A stretch of 64,000 bases of DNA from Phycisphaeraceae bacterium D3-23 (GCA_039555135.1 CP114179.1:2356001-2420000); one strand, 5' to 3'; numbered from the stretch's first letter, positions 50,561-59,848 are shown. The notes: a model not told the origin generated them from the sequence alone. Numbers and translations: made by a program.

Positions 50561-51810
50561 GCACACCGACCGCTGACGAGCTTGATGCGCGGTTCCCCGC
50601 GATCGCGCCAACAGCGTGGTCGCTCGACCCCGAGTGCGCCTTCCTCAATCATGGCTCGTTCGGGGCAACACCCCGCGTCGTGCTCGCGCGACAACAGGCG
50701 CTGCGCGATCAGCTCGAACATAATCCGCTGCGGTTCCTGCTCGACGCGGCCCCGCCGATGATCGAGCGGTCACGCGCCGCGGTGGCGCAGCTCATCCACG
50801 CGCCGCCCGAAGACGTCGTGTTTGTGCGCAACGCGACGGCCGGGGTGAACGCCGTGCTGCGTTCGCTATGGTTTAGGCCGGGCGACGAGATTCTGTACTT
50901 CGACCACGCCTACAACGCCTGCGCGAATGTCGTGCGGTTTGTGGCGGAGCGTTCAGGTGCGAAGTCGGTCGCGGTTGCGCTGCCCTGGCCGATCGAAGAT
51001 CCGCGGCAGGTGACCGACGCGGTGCTCGCTGTGGTCACGCCGCGCACGAAGCTCGCGATGCTCGACCACATCACAAGCCCGTCGGGCCTGGTCCTGCCGA
51101 TCGCGGACATCGTCGCCGAGCTCAAGCGGCGCGGTGTCGAGACGCTCGTCGATGCCGCGCACGCCCCGGGCATGGTGCCCATCGATATCGAAACCATCGG
51201 AGCGGCGTACTACACCGCCAACTGCCACAAGTGGCTATGTGCCCCCAAAGCCGCCGCGTTCCTACACGTCCGCAAGGACAAGCAGGACGGGATCGAGCCC
51301 GACATCATCAGCCACGGCACCAACAACTACGGCGCGGGCGAGGCCGACTTCCAGATGCGGTTCCTCTGGCCCGGGACGAACGACCCGACCCCGGTCGTCT
51401 GCATCGCCGACGCGATCGGGTTCCTCGAATCGCTCCTGCCCGGCGGCCTGCCCGCGCTGATGCAACGCAATCATCACATGGCGGTCGCGCTCCGCCGGGT
51501 CGTCTGCGACGCATGGGCGATCCAACCGCCCTGCCCGGAAGACATGCTCGGGTCGATGGCGACCCTCCCCCTGTTCAAGGGTCGGCCGAGGTGGGAAGAC
51601 GCCGGCGCCACCCGCGCGCAGGACGAAATCTTCGACCGCGTCCAGCGCAAGCTCAAAGTCGAAGCCCCCCTGATCGACATCGGCACCTCGCCCGACGCGA
51701 CCGTGATCCACACCCGTTTCTCGTGCCAGGCCTACAACCACGGCGGGCAAATCGTCCGCTTCATCGACGCGTTTCGCGACCTCATCGACCCCGCGGCGCT
51801 CGTCGGCTGA
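50557..51810 (+). CDS. Class V aminotransferase-like PLP enzyme (isopenicillin N epimerase type)
   Basis: A 417-residue fold-type I PLP enzyme. Features: FLNHGSFGATPRVVLARQQA near the N-terminus, RNATAGVNAVLRSLWFRPGD, ETLVDAAHAPGMVPIDIETI with the PLP-binding Asp, and YYTANCHKWLCAPKAAAFLH with the Schiff-base Lys. This branch includes isopenicillin N epimerase and many uncharacterised desulfurase/aminotransferase relatives; substrate unknown. ATGA overlap with the Gfo/Idh gene indicates translational coupling. Confidence 0.9.
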   Translation: MSTPTADELDARFPAIAPTAWSLDPECAFLNHGSFGATPRVVLARQQALRDQLEHNPLRFLLDAAPPMIERSRAAVAQLIHAPPEDVVFVRNATAGVNAVLRSLWFRPGDEILYFDHAYNACANVVRFVAERSGAKSVAVALPWPIEDPRQVTDAVLAVVTPRTKLAMLDHITSPSGLVLPIADIVAELKRRGVETLVDAAHAPGMVPIDIETIGAAYYTANCHKWLCAPKAAAFLHVRKDKQDGIEPDIISHGTNNYGAGEADFQMRFLWPGTNDPTPVVCIADAIGFLESLLPGGLPALMQRNHHMAVALRRVVCDAWAIQPPCPEDMLGSMATLPLFKGRPRWEDAGATRAQDEIFDRVQRKLKVEAPLIDIGTSPDATVIHTRFSCQAYNHGGQIVRFIDAFRDLIDPAALVG

Positions 51811-51903
51811 TCCGATCCCGCCCCGCTTTCTGCGGGAAACTCAGGCAGTTCGCCGATAGCGCAGCATCACGTGAATCGGCTTCATTTCTCCCGAGGCGAC
51901 CGC

Positions 51904-52143
51904 ATGGCCCTGCCTGTTGAAACCAGCACGCCCGATCACAAACGCCCCGTTCGCCGCTGGCTTTGGACCGCCGCGCTGCTCGCGTGCTTCCTCGCGTCCG
52001 GGGCACTCGCGGGGCAGTGGCTCGCGACGCAGAACCATGGCGTTGCCGGGCGTGATGCGCAGCGCGATTCGTCCACCGAGCCGGTGTCGAATGCGCCTGC
52101 GGGCGTGGTTGAAGACGAACCGGGACATGCGCCTACCGATTAG
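51904..52143 (+). CDS. Small single-pass membrane protein
   Basis: A 79-residue protein with a basic N-terminus, one helix (WLWTAALLACFLASGALAGQ) and an acidic hydrophilic tail. The ATG at 51904 has GAGGCGACC upstream; GTG 51871 would add 11 residues. It follows the aminotransferase gene by 93 bp. No family is recognised. Confidence 0.5.
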   Translation: MALPVETSTPDHKRPVRRWLWTAALLACFLASGALAGQWLATQNHGVAGRDAQRDSSTEPVSNAPAGVVEDEPGHAPTD

Positions 52144-52238
52144 CACGCGGGGCATGAGCAACAAGATCACTCCGCACAAAGCTCGCGGACTCGCGATGTG
52201 GCACCCGGAGGGGTGGCATCCCGAGGGGAAACACCCGG

Positions 52239-53399
52239 CTACTCCGCGCCGCGTGTGCGGTCGATGGCCTGGGTCACACCCGCCGCATCGCGCGCCACCG
52301 CAAACTCCAAGACCACCTCGTGCCAAGTGCCGGGCTTGAGTCTGAGTAGCCGGCCCGCGTCGCGTTCGACGGGGCGTGGGTTGGGCAGTGTGGTGCAGGG
52401 TTCGAGGCCCGTGACGTAGCCGTCGCGCTCGTCGTGCAGCGCTTTCCACAGCGCGAAGTGTGGCAGCTGGTTTTTTAGCCAGCGGATCGACACGGCTTGG
52501 TCCTTTGCGCTGCTGTGCAGCAGGACGCCGGTTTCGCCGTTTTCGTCGGCGGGGAGGTCGAGGAAGAAGACCTGCTCGGGGCTGGCCGGGCGCGGGGCGC
52601 TGTAGTGGGCCCAGCGTTCGACATCGTTGTCGGTGTAGCCCGCGTCGCGCGGCGTGGCATGGGTGCCGGCGGGGGTGACGAGCTGCGCATCTTTTTCGAG
52701 CAGGGGTCGGCCGTGGTTGAGGTGGTAGAGGATGCCGCATTCCTGCGTCTGCCCGCCGCGGTTGGTGATGCGGTCGCGCAGGGTGAAGCCGGGTTTGCCG
52801 GGGATGAATGAGAGTTCGGTGGCGAGCTCGAGTTTAGGGCCGTACATGGAGCGTTCGTGGACGACACCGCGCAGCGTGACCCGGTACGGCGGGGCTTGCT
52901 CGGCGACTAGTTCGACCTTGCTCGCGGGTGTGTTGGCGATCTTGCCGTGCAGCGTGGTGTTGGCGGCAGGCGGCTCGCCGACGGCGGCGTGGTGCGTGTC
53001 TTCGCACGGCGGGCCGAGGAACTCGAGCCCGCAGCGCACGAGATATTCGTTGAACCCATCAAGCCAGCCCGTGCCGCCGCGTGCGCCCAGGTCGATGAAG
53101 TTGGGGTGGACGATTTCCTGCACCGGCGAGTCCCAGCCGAGGCGATAGGCCCCTGAATCACCGCCTGTCCGGACATCCAGAATGCCCATCCCACGTGTTG
53201 GGATCACGCGGATTACCAGTGAGCCGGTGATCAACGTGATGAGGTCGACGCCTTCCTGCTTGCCGCCCCGCAGCCGTGTTTGGTTGAATCCCCACGGAAA
53301 GTCTTTGGCCGGTGTGTGGTCGTTGAGTGCGACGGCACAGTCCCCCGCGTGGTGGTTCGTCGCGGCGTCCAGGAAGGTGAAGCGGTAGGGATCGGGCAT
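52239..53399 (-). CDS. DUF4432 aldose 1-epimerase-like protein
   Basis: A 386-residue beta-sandwich protein of the galactose-mutarotase superfamily. Typical DUF4432 features are LITLITGSLVIRVIPTRGMG, the segment GTGWLDGFNEYLVRCGLEFL, LYHLNHGRPLLEKDAQLVTP with a possible catalytic His, and GYVTGLEPCTTLPNPRPVER near the end with the Glu. It probably acts on the anomeric carbon or on an intermediate of sugar catabolism in the cytoplasm; substrate not known. It is divergent from the cupin-like gene at 53554, with a shared 154-bp control region. Confidence 0.85.
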   Translation of the reverse strand: MPDPYRFTFLDAATNHHAGDCAVALNDHTPAKDFPWGFNQTRLRGGKQEGVDLITLITGSLVIRVIPTRGMGILDVRTGGDSGAYRLGWDSPVQEIVHPNFIDLGARGGTGWLDGFNEYLVRCGLEFLGPPCEDTHHAAVGEPPAANTTLHGKIANTPASKVELVAEQAPPYRVTLRGVVHERSMYGPKLELATELSFIPGKPGFTLRDRITNRGGQTQECGILYHLNHGRPLLEKDAQLVTPAGTHATPRDAGYTDNDVERWAHYSAPRPASPEQVFFLDLPADENGETGVLLHSSAKDQAVSIRWLKNQLPHFALWKALHDERDGYVTGLEPCTTLPNPRPVERDAGRLLRLKPGTWHEVVLEFAVARDAAGVTQAIDRTRGAE

Positions 53400-53553
53400 A
53401 TGCGGAGTCTACCGCGCACCATCGACATGCCGAGTTGAACGGTGCCGCGCAGCGTCCCGTGCTGTCACACTTCGGTGTCTCTCACGGGCTGCGGCGGGTC
53501 GCCCGCTACACGGTATCATTCGCGCTGCGAAACACGCCGAAAGGAACCTACCC

Positions 53554-54822
53554 ATGACCGCTATGCAGGCCACCACCACCCACGAACTCAAGACCCTCGA
53601 CACGAATGTGAAAGCCGCCGCAGAGCTGGCACTCGAAGCGACCGGCGGGCTGCTCCGGCTTGCGCCCAACTGGGTCCCGCGCTCTTTCCTCCAGCCCGGC
53701 CTCCGGCTCAAGCTCCACCCCGACGACACCTACGCCTACGGCCTCAATCGCGGCGGCATCGACGAACGCTGGTTCGGCTCCACCACCGAGGCCGCCAACG
53801 ACGGCCGCGTCCACGACGAGGGGCTCAGCTACTGCGTCCACCACGGCCAGCGCTTCCTCCTCCGCGACGTCGTCACCGAGCTCGGCGGCGACATGATCGG
53901 TAGCGGGATGTGGGACACCTACGGCAAGTGGCCTGTCTACTCCAAGTTCTTCGACAACATGGGGCCCATCCCCCACCACATGCACCAGTCGGCCGAGCAG
54001 GCCAAGCTCGTTGGCCAGGAAGGCAAGCCCGAGTCGTACTACTTCCCGCCCCAGCACAACAACGTCGGCAACAACTTCCCCTACACCTTTATGGGTTTTG
54101 AGCCCGGCACAACCAAGGCGCAGGTCCGCGAGTGCATCGCCAACTGGAACAAGGGCGACAACGGGATCCTGAATCTCTCGAAGGCCTACAAGCTCAAGCC
54201 CGGCAGCGGCTGGCTCATCCCGCCGTGCGTGCTGCACGCCCCGGGCTCGCTTTGCACGTACGAGCCGCAGTGGGGCAGCGACGTCTTCGGCATGTACCAG
54301 AACCTCGTCGAAGGCCGAGAGGTCCCCTGGGCGTTGCTCGTCAAAGACATGCCGGCCGACAAGCATCAAGACATCGACTTCATCGTCGACCAGCTCGACT
54401 GGGACGCGAACGTCGATCCGAACTTCAAGGACAACCACTACCTCGAGCCCATCGTCGATACGACTGATGACGCCCACGCCGACAAATGGATCGTCTACGG
54501 CAAGGTCGCGGGCGAACAACTCTTCAGCGCGAAAGAGCTCACCGTCAAACCCGGCGGGAAGGTCACGATCAACGACCACGGCGCCAGCTCGATCACGGTC
54601 GTCCAGGGCGGCGGCACCCTCAACGGGCTCACGCTCGACTGCCCGAAGCTGATCCGTTTCCACGATCTGACGCTGGACGAGGTCTTCATCACTGCGAAGG
54701 CCGCCGAGGCGGGGCTGACATTCGAGAACACGTCGGATGTCGAGGATCTGGTGGTGCTGCGGTACTTCGGGCCCGAGGTGAACCCGGCTGCGCCGGAGGT
54801 CGGGGATTACAAGAAGGCGTAG
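53554..54822 (+). CDS. Large cupin-like protein, related to class I mannose-6-phosphate isomerase
   Basis: A 422-residue cytoplasmic protein. HHMHQSAEQAKLVGQ and YYFPPQHNN carry His/Glu residues arranged as in the metal site of phosphomannose isomerases, and GSGWLIPPCVLHAPGSLCTY is a typical second half of the cupin metal motif. The C-terminal barrel is GEQLFSAKELTVKPGGKVTI ... GGGTLNG. It is not a standard ManA by overall sequence. Context with mutarotase-like and Gfo/Idh genes suggests sugar isomerisation (inference). The start has AAAGGAA upstream. Confidence 0.8.
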   Translation: MTAMQATTTHELKTLDTNVKAAAELALEATGGLLRLAPNWVPRSFLQPGLRLKLHPDDTYAYGLNRGGIDERWFGSTTEAANDGRVHDEGLSYCVHHGQRFLLRDVVTELGGDMIGSGMWDTYGKWPVYSKFFDNMGPIPHHMHQSAEQAKLVGQEGKPESYYFPPQHNNVGNNFPYTFMGFEPGTTKAQVRECIANWNKGDNGILNLSKAYKLKPGSGWLIPPCVLHAPGSLCTYEPQWGSDVFGMYQNLVEGREVPWALLVKDMPADKHQDIDFIVDQLDWDANVDPNFKDNHYLEPIVDTTDDAHADKWIVYGKVAGEQLFSAKELTVKPGGKVTINDHGASSITVVQGGGTLNGLTLDCPKLIRFHDLTLDEVFITAKAAEAGLTFENTSDVEDLVVLRYFGPEVNPAAPEVGDYKKA

Positions 54823-54958
54823 TTCTTGCCGGGGAGTCGTTCATAAGTCCATTATATTACATAGCTTAGATCGATTTCTGCCGCGAACACGGCGTCTGTC
54901 GCATGTTTTGTTTCAAAAAAATTGGGCTGCCTCGACTGATTTCGGGCGCGGTCGGCAT

Positions 54959-54968
54959 ATCTATAGAT
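54959..54968. promoter_or_regulatory. 10-bp palindrome ATCTATAGAT before the sigma gene
   Basis: A perfect palindrome 34 bp before the sigma factor start, within an AT-rich control region (about 54837-54930). It shares its core with the palindrome at 44883, which makes an operator plausible but unproven. Confidence 0.35.
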
Positions 54969-55002
54969 GTAGAGGCACTGCGATACCCCTCCTCAGATCA
55001 TC

Positions 55003-55551
55003 ATGCCGGAATCCAGCGACCCCAACGCGTTCGACATGGGCCACTTCGCCCGTGCATGGTCGGCCAGCCAGGACCTGATCCGGCTGTACGTCGATTCGGT
55101 GGTGTGGGACCCGCACGACGCGGAGGATGTGGTGCAGAAGGTCGCGTACCAGGCGGGGAAGAACTACCAGACGTATGACGCCGATCGTCCTTTCGCGGGC
55201 TGGGTGCTGGGGATCGCCAAGAACGAGGTGAGGATGTACCTGCGTGGCCGATCGCGCGACCGCCATGTTTTTGGGGACGGCGTGCTGGACCTGATGGCGA
55301 CGACGGCGGCGCAGGAGGCCGACGCCTTGGCCCCGCGGACCGTCGCGCTGCGGGACTGCATGAAGCAGGTGCCCGATTCGAGCAAGGCGCTGCTGCGGAT
55401 GCGCTATGCGGAGAGCCTGAAAGGGCCCGTGCTCGCCGACCGGCTGGGGCTGTCGCACAACGCGGTGCTGCTGCGTCTGCGTCGGCTGCGGGCGGCGTTG
55501 GCCAAGTGCATCGAAGAGCGTCTTGCCCGTCAGGGGGCGCGTCATGACTAA
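55003..55551 (+). CDS. ECF-type RNA polymerase sigma factor
   Basis: A 182-residue sigma-70 family protein of the kind common in Rhodopirellula and Verrucomicrobia. Region 2: LIRLYVDSVVWDPHDAEDVV then QKVAYQAGKNYQTYDADRPF and AGWVLGIAKNEVRMYLRGRS. Region 4: VPDSSKALLRMRYAESLKGP, DRLGLSHNAVLLRLRRLRAA. It overlaps the FecR-domain gene by 8 bp, which suggests that protein is its anti-sigma or sensor partner. It probably directs transcription of the downstream surface-protein and sulfatase genes (inference). Confidence 0.9.
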   Translation: MPESSDPNAFDMGHFARAWSASQDLIRLYVDSVVWDPHDAEDVVQKVAYQAGKNYQTYDADRPFAGWVLGIAKNEVRMYLRGRSRDRHVFGDGVLDLMATTAAQEADALAPRTVALRDCMKQVPDSSKALLRMRYAESLKGPVLADRLGLSHNAVLLRLRRLRAALAKCIEERLARQGARHD

Positions 55552-57325
55552 GCCGACCGACCCCAACCCGCTCGACCTGGTTGAGCCGATGCTGTTGGGC
55601 GAGCTGGACGATGCGCAGCTCGAAGCGATCGAGCGCTGGCTGGCCGAGGACGAAGCGCACCGCGCCGCGTACCTGCGTGAGGTACAACTTTGCAGGGGGA
55701 TCCGCCGGGCTTTGTTTTCTGAGGAGAGCAGCTTGGCGCTCGATGATTCGTGGGATGAGGACGATCTCGAAATCGTGTCTGACGCGGCCGAGCCCGACGT
55801 GCTGAGCGAAGTCATCGGCGCGGCGTTGGCGGAGCGTCGTCGTCACGAGGTCGAAGAAAAGGCGCAGCGTCTGCTGCTGGAAAACCAGGCGAAACACCAG
55901 CCGCGCCGTCGGCCGGCACCGGGTCACGAAGCCAAGCCGCAGTGGGTGGTCCCGCTGCCGCTGGTGGTGGGCGCGATGGCGGCGATGCTGCTGGTCGTGG
56001 TGTATGTGTTCGCCCCCGGCGACGATGGCTCGGCCGGCGACCCGCTGGCGGGCACGGACGGGCCGACGACGCGTCAGCGCACGCCGCGCGGCGGTGACGC
56101 GCCGGTCTCGATCTCGGTCGCGTCGGTCGAGCAGTCGCACGAAGCGCGATGGGCCGGAGGGGCCTCATCGCTTCGCCCGCAGCCCGACGGGCAGATGGCC
56201 GCCGGCGTTTATGCGCTCACTTCGGGCGCGGTGCGGCTTCGTACCGAGCACGGCGCGGTGCTGATGATCGACGGCCCGGCCCGGTTCGAGCTGAGGCACG
56301 ACAACACCGGCCGACTGATCTCGGGCCGACTCACCGCCGATGCCCGCGACGCCGAGCCGGGCTTCCGCCTGACCACGCCGACCGCGACGATTGAGAACCT
56401 CGGCGCGACCTTCGGCGTACAGGTCGGCCGGTCCGGGCAGACCCAAGCCTACGTCTTCGCCGGCCGGATCGACCTGTCGGGGCTGCACACCAGCGCGGCC
56501 GGCGGTGATAGCATCCGCCTGTCGACCGACGACAGCGCTGTAGTCGATTCCACCGGCGGCGCGCCGCGTGCGACGCCTGTCGCATCCGAGCAGTTCGCGC
56601 TGGAGATGGCCGCGCTCACCGGCGAGCCCGTCGTCGCCGGCGACGCCGACTACCACCGCCACATGCCGAGGACCGTCGTCATGAACCGCGGGCCTCAGTC
56701 GCCGCGCGCCTGGGTCGTGCTCGAATCCTCGGGCAGGCCGCTGCAGCGCGGCACCGACTGGGCCCAGGGCTACCCCGAACGCCCGCGCATGCTCACCGAC
56801 CCCGAGGGCCGGGTCGTCGACAGCTACCTCATCGTCTTCGACCCCGACGACGAGACACAGCAGTTCAAGACCGCCGACTTCACGCTGACGTTCCCCGGCG
56901 AAGTGCTCACCGTCATCACCGAGGACGCCGGGCTCGCCCAGAGCCACGGCTGGTACGGCGACCCGGACACGCAGTACACGCTGGGGCCACGACAAGTGGA
57001 CGGGCTCGAGGGCGAGCCGGGCCGCAGTAACCCCGTCGACTTCGTGCCCGACACGGTCGAGTTCAGCGTAGACGGTCGGACGCTCCGCGTGTTCCTGGGC
57101 GTCCACAACGGCGCGGACGTGCTGCGTGTGTTGGTGGTCCGGCGGGGCGCGGTGGGGAGCCGGGCCGCCCGGGAGGAGACGACGCGCATCGCCGGCGCTT
57201 TGGCACCGACCTCGTCGGGCCTTATGGATTTACGACTGTTTTCGACTACCCCAAACTGGGGATTTACATCACCGCGGCCTGTCGCCGCAAGGATCTCTTT
57301 GAAAGGAGAAAAGTATGATGGTTAA
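55544..57325 (+). CDS. FecR-domain membrane regulator, sigma factor partner
   Basis: A 593-residue protein. The first 90 residues are an anti-sigma-like helical region (LLGELDDAQLEAIERWLAED). One membrane helix follows at about 146-166 (VVGAMAAMLLVVVYVFAP). The FecR domain is at about 225-310: TSGAVRLRTEHGAVLMIDGP, GRLTADARDAEPGFRLTTPT, IENLGATFGVQV. The remaining 270 residues contain a beta-rich sensor-like part. FecR proteins carry an outside signal to an ECF sigma. The reading frame runs through the ribosome-binding site of the next gene and overlaps it by 11 bp, so the last about 30 residues may be non-functional read-through. Confidence 0.87.
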   Translation: MTKPTDPNPLDLVEPMLLGELDDAQLEAIERWLAEDEAHRAAYLREVQLCRGIRRALFSEESSLALDDSWDEDDLEIVSDAAEPDVLSEVIGAALAERRRHEVEEKAQRLLLENQAKHQPRRRPAPGHEAKPQWVVPLPLVVGAMAAMLLVVVYVFAPGDDGSAGDPLAGTDGPTTRQRTPRGGDAPVSISVASVEQSHEARWAGGASSLRPQPDGQMAAGVYALTSGAVRLRTEHGAVLMIDGPARFELRHDNTGRLISGRLTADARDAEPGFRLTTPTATIENLGATFGVQVGRSGQTQAYVFAGRIDLSGLHTSAAGGDSIRLSTDDSAVVDSTGGAPRATPVASEQFALEMAALTGEPVVAGDADYHRHMPRTVVMNRGPQSPRAWVVLESSGRPLQRGTDWAQGYPERPRMLTDPEGRVVDSYLIVFDPDDETQQFKTADFTLTFPGEVLTVITEDAGLAQSHGWYGDPDTQYTLGPRQVDGLEGEPGRSNPVDFVPDTVEFSVDGRTLRVFLGVHNGADVLRVLVVRRGAVGSRAAREETTRIAGALAPTSSGLMDLRLFSTTPNWGFTSPRPVAARISLKGEKYDG

Positions 57326-58037
57326 GACGTTTTCACTATTAGCCGCAGGCGCACTCGTCGCAGGCAGCGCCCAGGGCGCGGTCCTGGCGGACTGGGACTT
57401 CAGCGGGCTGGACTGGCGCGACGGCCAGGGCAGCGGGCTGATGCTCAACGACCCGGCCCCGAACCCGATCCTCGCGGCGGCGCAGGCCAACGCCGCCGCC
57501 GGGCTGAGCTCGTCGGACCTGACGCCTTCGGGCGACCCCGACGGCGCGGGCCCGCAGAACGGCTTGGCCGTCGTTGTCAACCCCAACACAGGCGCGGGCG
57601 AAGCGGACATCCGCGACTTCGACTACGGCTCCGACGGCGTCAATGAGAACTTCATGGAGTTCACCCTGACCGCCGATGTCGCGGGCACGCTGAACATCGA
57701 CAGCATCTCGATCTCCGAGTGGCGCAACGGCGCCGGCGCGGCGAACGGCATGGCGTTTGACGTGAGCGTCAATGGCGGTGCCTATGTCCTCTACGACTCG
57801 GTCCAGATCGACGCGAACTCGGGCGACTTCGGCTTCGACACCTTCACGTTCACCGAAGCCATCGTCGGGGCCGACTCCGTCGGGATCCGCTTCACCCCCC
57901 GCAACGCCGGCCAAGGCTCGACCGGCAACATCCACGTCAACGGCCTGACGGTCAACGGCAGTGTCGTCCCCGAGCCCGGCTCGTTGGCACTGCTCGGCCT
58001 GGGTGGCCTCGCGCTGCTGCGTCGGCGTCGTGCGTAA
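57315..58037 (+). CDS. Secreted PEP-CTERM protein
   Basis: A 240-residue exported protein with a signal peptide (KTFSLLAAGALVAGSAQGAV), a beta-rich body (VLADWDFSGLDWRDGQGSGL, MEFTLTADVAGTLNIDSISI) and a C-terminal PEP-CTERM tail: VVPEPGSLALLGLGGLALL then RRRRA. AAAGGAG precedes the start. The body resembles discoidin-like or carbohydrate-binding beta sandwiches without a firm assignment. It is the first target gene after the sigma/FecR pair. Confidence 0.87.
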   Translation: MMVKTFSLLAAGALVAGSAQGAVLADWDFSGLDWRDGQGSGLMLNDPAPNPILAAAQANAAAGLSSSDLTPSGDPDGAGPQNGLAVVVNPNTGAGEADIRDFDYGSDGVNENFMEFTLTADVAGTLNIDSISISEWRNGAGAANGMAFDVSVNGGAYVLYDSVQIDANSGDFGFDTFTFTEAIVGADSVGIRFTPRNAGQGSTGNIHVNGLTVNGSVVPEPGSLALLGLGGLALLRRRRA

Positions 58038-58047
58038 GTTCAACCAC

Positions 58048-58077
58048 CACACCCGGCGGTTCGCGCCGCCCGGTGTG
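58048..58077 (+). terminator. Hairpin after the first PEP-CTERM gene
   Basis: CACACCCGGCGG and CCGCCCGGTGTG pair around TTCGCG. Only a weak T-containing tail (CTTCG) follows, so termination may be partial. Confidence 0.65.
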
Positions 58078-58142
58078 CTTCGTCCGCCCCATAGAGACGG
58101 GGCAATTCACAACACTCCCCCATCATGATCAAAGGAGAATCG

Positions 58143-58964
58143 ATGATCATCCGCAACCTCACCGTCCTCCCCGCCGCGGCCGCCGCCCTCGCCTTCGCCG
58201 GCGGGGCCAGCGCCGCCAACCTCGTCAACTATTGGAGCTTCGAGGCCGGCTTCGGCGACTCCGTCGGGTCCGGCGGCGGCACCGCCGGCAGCGAAGTCAC
58301 CACCGGCACCGGGCACGACGGCAACACCGCCGCCGTCTTCCCCGCCGCGCTCAGCGGCGGTGGCCCGTACAACGCCGACGGCTACGTCGATACCACCGGC
58401 GTCACCGTCTCGGGCGCGTTCGCCTTCAGCTACTGGTTCAACATCAGCGACGACGGCACGACCGACCCCCGCGGCATCTTCGACATGAGCGGCAACGGCG
58501 GCGACGGCCCGCAGTCCCTCTACATCGGCAACAGCGACTCGCTCGCCTTCCGCGTCGACGGCGACGGTGGCACGGGCGGCGCGGCGCTCTACGACAACGG
58601 CGGCGCGGGCTTCGAGGACGGCCAGTGGCACTTCGTCGTCGGCAACTACGACCCCGTCACCGGCATCACGCTCCACGTCGACGGCTCGGGCGTCGACGCC
58701 AGCGCCGGCGGGTTCGGCAACGCAACCTTCGACGCCGACCAGTACCTGGGCGCGTTCAATGTCGGCGACCCCGTCACCGGCCCCGCCGTCCGCGGGCTCA
58801 ACGGCTCGCTCGACGACGTCGCCCTCTACAGCGGCACCCTCACCGCCGCCGAGATCGACGGCCTGTTCGCGGGCACGATCCAGCCCACCGATATCCCCGA
58901 GCCCGGCTCGCTCGCGCTGCTCGGCCTGGGCGGCCTGGCGCTGCTGCGCCGGCGTCGTGCGTAA
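58143..58964 (+). CDS. Secreted LamG-domain PEP-CTERM protein
   Basis: A 273-residue exported protein. Signal peptide LTVLPAAAAALAFAGGASAA; then a concanavalin-like LamG_3 domain (LVNYWSFEAGFGDSVGSGG, GQWHFVVGNYDPVTGITLHV, RGLNGSLDDVALYSGTLTAA); then a PEP-CTERM tail, IPEPGSLALLGLGGLALL with RRRRA. LamG domains commonly bind glycans or cell-surface ligands. AAAGGAG precedes ATG 58143; an earlier ATG at 58125 overlaps that ribosome-binding site and is less likely. The PEP tail is almost identical to that of 57315. Confidence 0.9.
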   Translation: MIIRNLTVLPAAAAALAFAGGASAANLVNYWSFEAGFGDSVGSGGGTAGSEVTTGTGHDGNTAAVFPAALSGGGPYNADGYVDTTGVTVSGAFAFSYWFNISDDGTTDPRGIFDMSGNGGDGPQSLYIGNSDSLAFRVDGDGGTGGAALYDNGGAGFEDGQWHFVVGNYDPVTGITLHVDGSGVDASAGGFGNATFDADQYLGAFNVGDPVTGPAVRGLNGSLDDVALYSGTLTAAEIDGLFAGTIQPTDIPEPGSLALLGLGGLALLRRRRA

Positions 58965-58977
58965 CCCGATCCTCCTT

Positions 58978-59013
58978 CACACTCCGGTCGGCTCGCGCCG
59001 GCCGGGGTGTTTC
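58978..59013 (+). terminator. Hairpin after the LamG PEP-CTERM gene
   Basis: CACACTCCGGTCGGC and GCCGGCCGGGGTGT pair imperfectly around TCGC and are followed by TTT. Together with the hairpins at 58048 and 59890 it punctuates every gene in this run. Confidence 0.65.
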
Positions 59014-59047
59014 CCCTCCCCACCGTCATCCGTACAGGAACACTCCC

Positions 59048-59848
59048 ATGAAACGCACCCACGCCTTCACCCTCATCGAACTCCTCGTCGTCATCTCCAT
59101 CATCGCGCTGCTCATCGCGATCCTATTGCCCGCGCTGGGCGCAGCACGGCGGTCGGCGCGCAGCATGCAGTGCATGAGCCAGCAGAAACACATGGGCACC
59201 GGCTGGCACATACAGGCCGCCGAGAACAAGGGCCAGGCCTTCTCCGCCAGCCAGGGCACCCAGGGCGTCAACTGGTCGATGTTCCTGGTCAACGACTTCC
59301 TCAACGACGAGATCGACGCGATGAACTGCCCGCGCGTCACCGGCTCGCCCGTCAAGACCGACAACACCGGCTCCGCCGAGACCGGCGCTTTCGACCGTCC
59401 GTGGGTGCTGGGCTCGGTCGCGATGAACCAGGCCTACGCCAACCTCGGCGGGTTCAATGACAACATTTTCTACCACGGCACCTACAGCTACAACAACTGG
59501 CTCGAAGGCCCCAAGAGCTCTTACATCAACGGCCGGCCCCACGAAGCGCCCAAGGCCCTCTCGAGCATCGAGGACGACGTCCCCACCTCCGAGGTGCCGA
59601 TCTTCGCCGACGGCATCTGGTCCGCCATCGGCTGGGTTCAGGAAACCAACACCATCCCCGCCGACCGTCAGAACCCCAACCCCGTCCGAAACGCGACGGG
59701 CAACGCGATTTCCCATGTCGCCGTCGATCGGCACGACGGCAACGTCAACATGGTCTACATGGACGGCTCGGGCTCGCCCGTCGACCTTGACGAACTGCTC
59801 GAACAACACTGGCACCGTCAGTGGGACCAGTCGCTTGTGAGCCCGTAA
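59048..59848 (+). CDS. Type II secretion pseudopilin-like protein, H-X9-DG type
   Basis: A 266-residue protein with prepilin leader MKRTHA, cleavage before [20 protein letters not shown], Glu at mature position 5, and the conserved [15 protein letters not shown]. The C-terminus has the H-X9-DG motif in DRHDGNVNMVYMDGSG. Body segments (GTYSYNNWLEGPKSSYINGR) vary between paralogues. Such proteins are proposed surface or secretion-system pilins often encoded beside extracellular enzymes; here the neighbours are sulfatases. There is no strong ribosome-binding site. Confidence 0.9.
   Translation: MKRTHAFTLIELLVVISIIALLIAILLPALGAARRSARSMQCMSQQKHMGTGWHIQAAENKGQAFSASQGTQGVNWSMFLVNDFLNDEIDAMNCPRVTGSPVKTDNTGSAETGAFDRPWVLGSVAMNQAYANLGGFNDNIFYHGTYSYNNWLEGPKSSYINGRPHEAPKALSSIEDDVPTSEVPIFADGIWSAIGWVQETNTIPADRQNPNPVRNATGNAISHVAVDRHDGNVNMVYMDGSGSPVDLDELLEQHWHRQWDQSLVSP

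Noticed and set aside
52195-52240. Further copy of the GTGCCAC repeat (GTGGCACCCGGAGGGGTGGCATCCCG)
   Set aside because: Contains related words but neither the AACTG arm nor an inverted partner; at most a decayed remnant.
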